Assembly (NCBI GenBank): GCA_022702705.1
Contig: CM040427.1
Location: 15,771,625 to 15,835,624, forward strand
DNA length: 64,000 nt
Direction of reading: 5' to 3'
From: Papilionanthe hookeriana x Papilionanthe teres
Lineage: Eukaryota; Streptophyta; Magnoliopsida; Asparagales; Orchidaceae
Position numbers and translations under genes: made by a program. The notes beneath the pieces were generated by a model, which worked only from the letters and a program-made list of their open reading frames with translations, searched no databases and was not told the DNA's origin. The first letter of the stretch is position 1. Each line of letters begins with the position of its first letter. This document shows, piece after piece, positions 59,755-64,000 of this stretch.

Positions 59755-62700
59755 AGTAAATGCATCTACAAATGATCTGACTAAAATATAATCTCACCAA
59801 CAAAGCATGCCCAAAGTTCAATTTGAAGAATTGTCAATATCTGATGGTTGAATCAAGATTTTGGAACCTTCTATCAATTTACTCGAGCAAAACCACTTGA
59901 AGTTTGTCATCTTCCGTTAATTCTTGCTGACACAAAAGATATATAAAAAATAAATTATAAGAATATAAAAGGTATATATACACCAAAAACTAATTCCTGA
60001 GAGAAGTTACTAAAGAAGTTTTAAAACAACTGGACGAACATATAAATGCATTCACTGTCTTTGTTGAAAATGAACTTTTGTAATCATTAAGAACTCTTCC
60101 ACCGTCACTAAATTCTGATTCTGAAAAAACTGTTGTTATTAGAATTGAAAAAATATCCTAACCATTTTGGACAAGCAATGATGCTTGAGAGTATTCAACT
60201 TCCACCAATAAAGAATATATAATTTTTCATTATTAGCCAAATATAGATCTTCCTCAAGATAAGACTTTTAGATCTGGTTTTGATGGTTGTAGAACCAGAC
60301 AACAAAATCAGTAATTACGATCATGCAATCAAAATTTTGTGAATTAACATAATCACTTAACAACTTTGATAAAATATTACCCCTCATTGAACTGAAACTA
60401 ACAATATCACTTGCATAAGTATTGTAAATTTCCCACAAAACTTCTTCAACTTATTGAATTTTAGAGTCTGGTTCAACAGATATGTACATTTGACAAAACT
60501 AAACTGTATAAACTTTATTTTCAAATTAAAGTCCAAAACAGTTACGATAGACATTAAGATATTACAATCACCTCATATTTATCAAATTTACCTTATGACA
60601 AAAGTCATGTTTCTGTTAAACTCGTCACTAAAAGTCAACTCATCTAGCAACAATTGTTTTATATACATAACAGCGGCTAAAAAACTATCTGAAATAGGGT
60701 AGAAAAAACCTGAAATTATTTTTGTCACATTATTTAAAACAGTAAAAAAAAATTCTGACTTTACCATATTTCTCTTAATCTAAAACTGAAGGCAACTAAC
60801 TAAAACTGTTATCTTGATTTGCAAAGTAAGTGAATACATTCCAAAAAATAATAGCAGATTCAAGCATTAAGAATGTTGAGTTTCATCCTATTGAAACACA
60901 ATGCATAAACTCTTTGTTGTTAATATTCCTAATTGTTTGGATGTCTCAACAAACTTATGCAACCTTACTGGCGACATATTTATATATTTGATAACCTCTC
61001 TAATATTATAAATGATGTCAAGAATCTCTTTTAAACTAACCTTCACCATAATATTTAATTTATGAGTACAACAACGAACATGAAAGAAATGCTCTTTAAA
61101 ATGCAGTTTCCCTCTTATCATAAAATTTGAATAGAGCAAGTAGCAGGAACATAATTATTACCAGCGTTGTCTAAAGTTATAGTAGATAATTCGTCATTTA
61201 TCATCCAATCTAACAAGCAATGATAAATGACATCACAAATGCATTTACCAGTATGAAGTAGATTCAATTCAATGAGATTAATGATTCATTTTTTAATCTT
61301 ACAAAATTGATCAAATATAGTGAGCAGTTAGACACGTATCTGATAGTTTGATTGGAAGTCCAACAATCATAGGTTAATGAAAACCTGTGAATATCCCTAA
61401 ATTAATTTTTCAACTTCTTTTTCTATAACTCATAAATCTTCAAACAATTATTTTTTATTATATTCCTTGAATCTTTCTCATAATTTGGGTTCAAGAATTT
61501 TAATAAAATGTTAAATTATGTATGTTCAACAAAACTAAACAGATACTCATACACTATAATCATTTTGAAAATTATCTCTCTAACCTTATGTTAATCGTAG
61601 CTTTTTGGATCATGAAACACTGAGATCTTGACATCTGCATCGACATCAAGTGACATAAAGTTTAATATTTTTATCTTTTTTTAGAAAGATCATAGGTTTC
61701 CTTGTTTTTAGCTTTAATTTATCCACATTCTCAAATATAAAGTAGAAGTTAAGTAGTTCATATTTTATATTTTTGAAATTTTGATTGACAACATATGCAT
61801 TGTCAAAAAGAAATTGAGAACCTTAATCGGAAATGTTGTCTCCACAAAATACTCCCACATTCCTGACTTCCACCTCATACCCTTCTTACAAGCGACTTCT
61901 TTACTATTATTATGAATAACAATATGAGGTACTACTTCTGGCTCTGTACTTTGTAAAGTAAGATTGACATTTTCGTTGTTATTATGAGCTTCTACTACAA
62001 CCAACAACTTATGGTTGGATGATTCAGAATGTGATATATATAATTCAGACATATTTGCACGCTAAATGAAATCAAAAATATATAATTAGTGTCACTTTAT
62101 ATAATTAGACTGAATAGGGTTAACAACCTTTAGGTCGGAGTAGCTAACACTCTAAGCAGCATACTACAATAAAAATAAAAAAAATCATATTATAATAGTT
62201 ATGAAGCAATCAAGACAGCCAATACTACAATAATAATTGGAAATAAATCATCTTAAACAAAACAAAAGAAACAGTAACATTTCGTGGGCCTTCCAAAATG
62301 TTTACTTGGGCTCAGCCACTTCATACCCAAGATTTCACCCACAAATAGAATTTCGCATAAAACAACACATTAGAATTTGACAGAATGAGAATAATGCATC
62401 CTAGTACATGCACTTCACACGGATGCATGGCCTTAACAATAAACAACCAACTGATACAATTCAAAAAAACTTCGGCGAAAGATGTGCTACCGTTTTGAAA
62501 AATAAGAGGAAATAAACATAGTATTCCATACAACAACAACAACAACAAAGCCTTAATCCCACTAAGTGGGGTCGGCTACATGAATCCTTTTTCTCCATTG
62601 TGTCCGATTTAGTGTCAAATTTTCGTTCAATTCTAATAAATTAAGATCATTTTTTATGCAATAAGCCCAAGTTTTCCTAGGTCTTCCTCTGCCTTTCTTA

Positions 62701-62945
62701 ACATAAGTTGTATTTAAAACATCTACTCTCCTAATCGGATCATCAGGTGGTCGACGTTTAAAGCATAGTATTCCATAAAAGAAAAAAAAAACTGACCTAG
62801 CGGCAATAGTCGAATCACAACACAAAGGATTATACATGTATGAATCACCTCACAAATGCACGATAGTCAAATTAAGTTTCACAACAAAACCTGTTTATAA
62901 GTAACGAAGCAAGAATATCAAGCAACGCAGCCAGTAAAAAACAAC
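59755..62945 (-). mobile_element. hAT DNA transposon, minus-strand copy
   Basis: Inverted copy of 52630-57000. Transposase remains: 62052-61765 (the N-terminal part with MSELYISHSESS and NNENVNLTLQSTEPEVV), 61139-60888 (HFFHVRCCTHKLNIMVKVSL), and near 60250-60010 the dimerisation region. It has a nested LINE fragment at 62531-62763. It lacks the 228-bp duplication and the 1.19-kb segment of the plus copy. Terminal repeats not defined. Confidence 0.75.
62531..62763 (-). mobile_element. Short 5'-truncated RTE LINE with target duplication
   Basis: Minus strand: RRPPDDPIRRVDVLNTTYV, then KGRGRPRKTWAYCIKNDLNL, a few residues, and the RTE 3' end with GTAGCCGACCCCACTTAGTG and a TTG-repeat tail. The 14-bp duplication CATAGTATTCCATA flanks it at 62517-62530 and 62764-62777. 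The plus hAT copy has the matching site unfilled near 52828 (AGAATACTATGTTTATTTTG). Confidence 0.9.
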
Positions 62946-63274
62946 GACTTTCATAAAAATGCCAAACATATTTGCAGTTTTAGCTAAATCAAAATAATCA
63001 ACAACTAAGAAGATAATGATCGTCAGTTAGCTAGTGAAGGTATGAATAGTCACAGTTGGCAAATCATCTGATTTAAATGAGGATAGGTTAGATAGAAGAA
63101 ACACAGCTTAAAAATTAAAAGTGTCAACCATGACTGTGAATGGGTCGAGTAAAACTCAAGTAACCCTATCTTAGCTTAAGCATTACAAATTAATCTTTCG
63201 AGGCCAATCCTATGAGTCAGATCATTTATTATAAAAAAGAAAATAATTCAAGGAATAAATACAGTAAAACAGAA
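62946..63274. other. AT-rich spacer
   Basis: Holds a copy of the short dispersed repeat (TTTAGCTAAATCAAAATAATC at about 62980). No gene. Confidence 0.4.
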
Positions 63275-64000
63275 AAAAAAACTAGAAATTAAATGAGAAA
63301 TAATAAGAAATTACTAAAAGTAAAACAGATATTTTATATATTTATAATAAGTTTATACTTAAACCATTGAATTCAATATATTTTAGACATTTTATATTAA
63401 CGTTATTTTAAATGAGCTAGCGCAAGAGATAGACATCAAACTTGCACCTTCACATTAATAGAACATAATCATAGAGGAGAGAAGTTTGGTATCAGTCCAT
63501 TAACACTCAAAACAAAACTACACCAAGAAGGCTAGTCAGTTTTGTCATGATGTACTCAGCCTTTCACAGTATAAAAGAAATAGAGATCCATATGTTCTTG
63601 GCGCATTATATAAATAAAAAAAATGTATAAAAAAAGACAAAGTTAGTCCATTAGGGAGTGAAGCAAAGAAGAACGCAGGCAGGGGACTCATTCAAATTTA
63701 AATGTAAATAGGAAAAACACGATATGGTTTGCAAAAGACAAGCAACAACTCATGTCCACCACTTAATAGACCATTGCAAAAGTAGCATAGAATTGCAAAA
63801 GAGAAGCTTGGTATCAGTGTGTGCAGTCCACTTGGCCTAGTGGTTAGGTGCTTTATTTCTAAACATATATTCTTGAGTTATGGTCTGACATTTATGGTAT
63901 ATGTGTAAGATATAAAAAAGAAAGAAGAAAATTTATATACATAGAACGCAATTCTTGTGTATTTACATTCTCACACAAACATTCATATTCACATACATAG
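63275..64000. repeat. Dispersed repeat block, copy 2 (runs off the window)
   Basis: Direct counterpart of 49861-50470 plus 51351-51480, without the LINE. It includes GGCCTAGTGGTTAGGTGC at 63834-63851 and TGTAAGATATAAAAAAG at 63904 where the other copy has the LINE. Confidence 0.8.

Noticed and set aside
1..64000. CRISPR arrays, rRNA or functional tRNA genes
   Set aside because: None seen; tRNA-like words are limited to primer sites and one possible SINE head.

Overview
The window looks like gene-poor heterochromatin of a large seed-plant genome. It is AT-rich and holds no intact host gene. Nearly everything recognisable is decayed mobile DNA of plant lineages: a Ty3/gypsy Tat (Ogre/Retand-type) element, a Ty3/gypsy Athila element, plant RTE-type LINE fragments, a pair of hAT DNA transposons and small MITE-like repeats. 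The species cannot be named from the sequence.

Region 1 (1-31715) is a nest of one Tat family with very long LTRs of about 7.4 kb. The main element lies on the minus strand. Its 5' LTR (16956-31715) is split by a solo LTR of the same family (21136-28538) flanked by the 5-bp duplication ATAGA. After the LTR come a tRNA-Arg type primer binding site, a leader, an ORF1/gag reading frame, protease, reverse transcriptase, RNase H, the second (archaeal-type) RNase H typical of Tat elements, integrase, and a 3' accessory ORF. That last ORF is cut at 7154 by a third LTR of the same family in the opposite orientation (1-7153), which runs off the left edge. The 3' LTR of the main element must lie outside the window.

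Region 2 (31716-32169) is a short flank with a diverged 150-bp tandem duplication. Region 3 (32170-45636) is an Athila element on the plus strand, with LTRs of about 1.6 kb, target duplication CTAAG, a degenerate tRNA-Asp type primer site, gag, protease, RT, RNase H and integrase. Downstream of pol it carries two tandem diverged copies of the Athila accessory ORF. All coding parts have stop codons.

Region 4 (45637-49275) is AT-rich with no recognised gene, a 540-bp-spaced direct repeat and a minisatellite. Region 5 (49280-64000) is a mosaic: two RTE LINE fragments (endonuclease part, RT part), a repeat block seen again at the right edge, two hAT transposons in inverted orientation (plus at about 52630-57000, minus at about 62945-59755), several MITE-like copies, tandem repeats, a fragment of a heavy-metal P1B-ATPase gene (HMA5-like, 59508-59693) between the hAT copies, and a 5'-truncated LINE (62531-62763) inside the minus hAT copy.

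No gene in the window looks functional. The value of the locus lies in its insertion history, which several exact target duplications and matching empty sites make readable.
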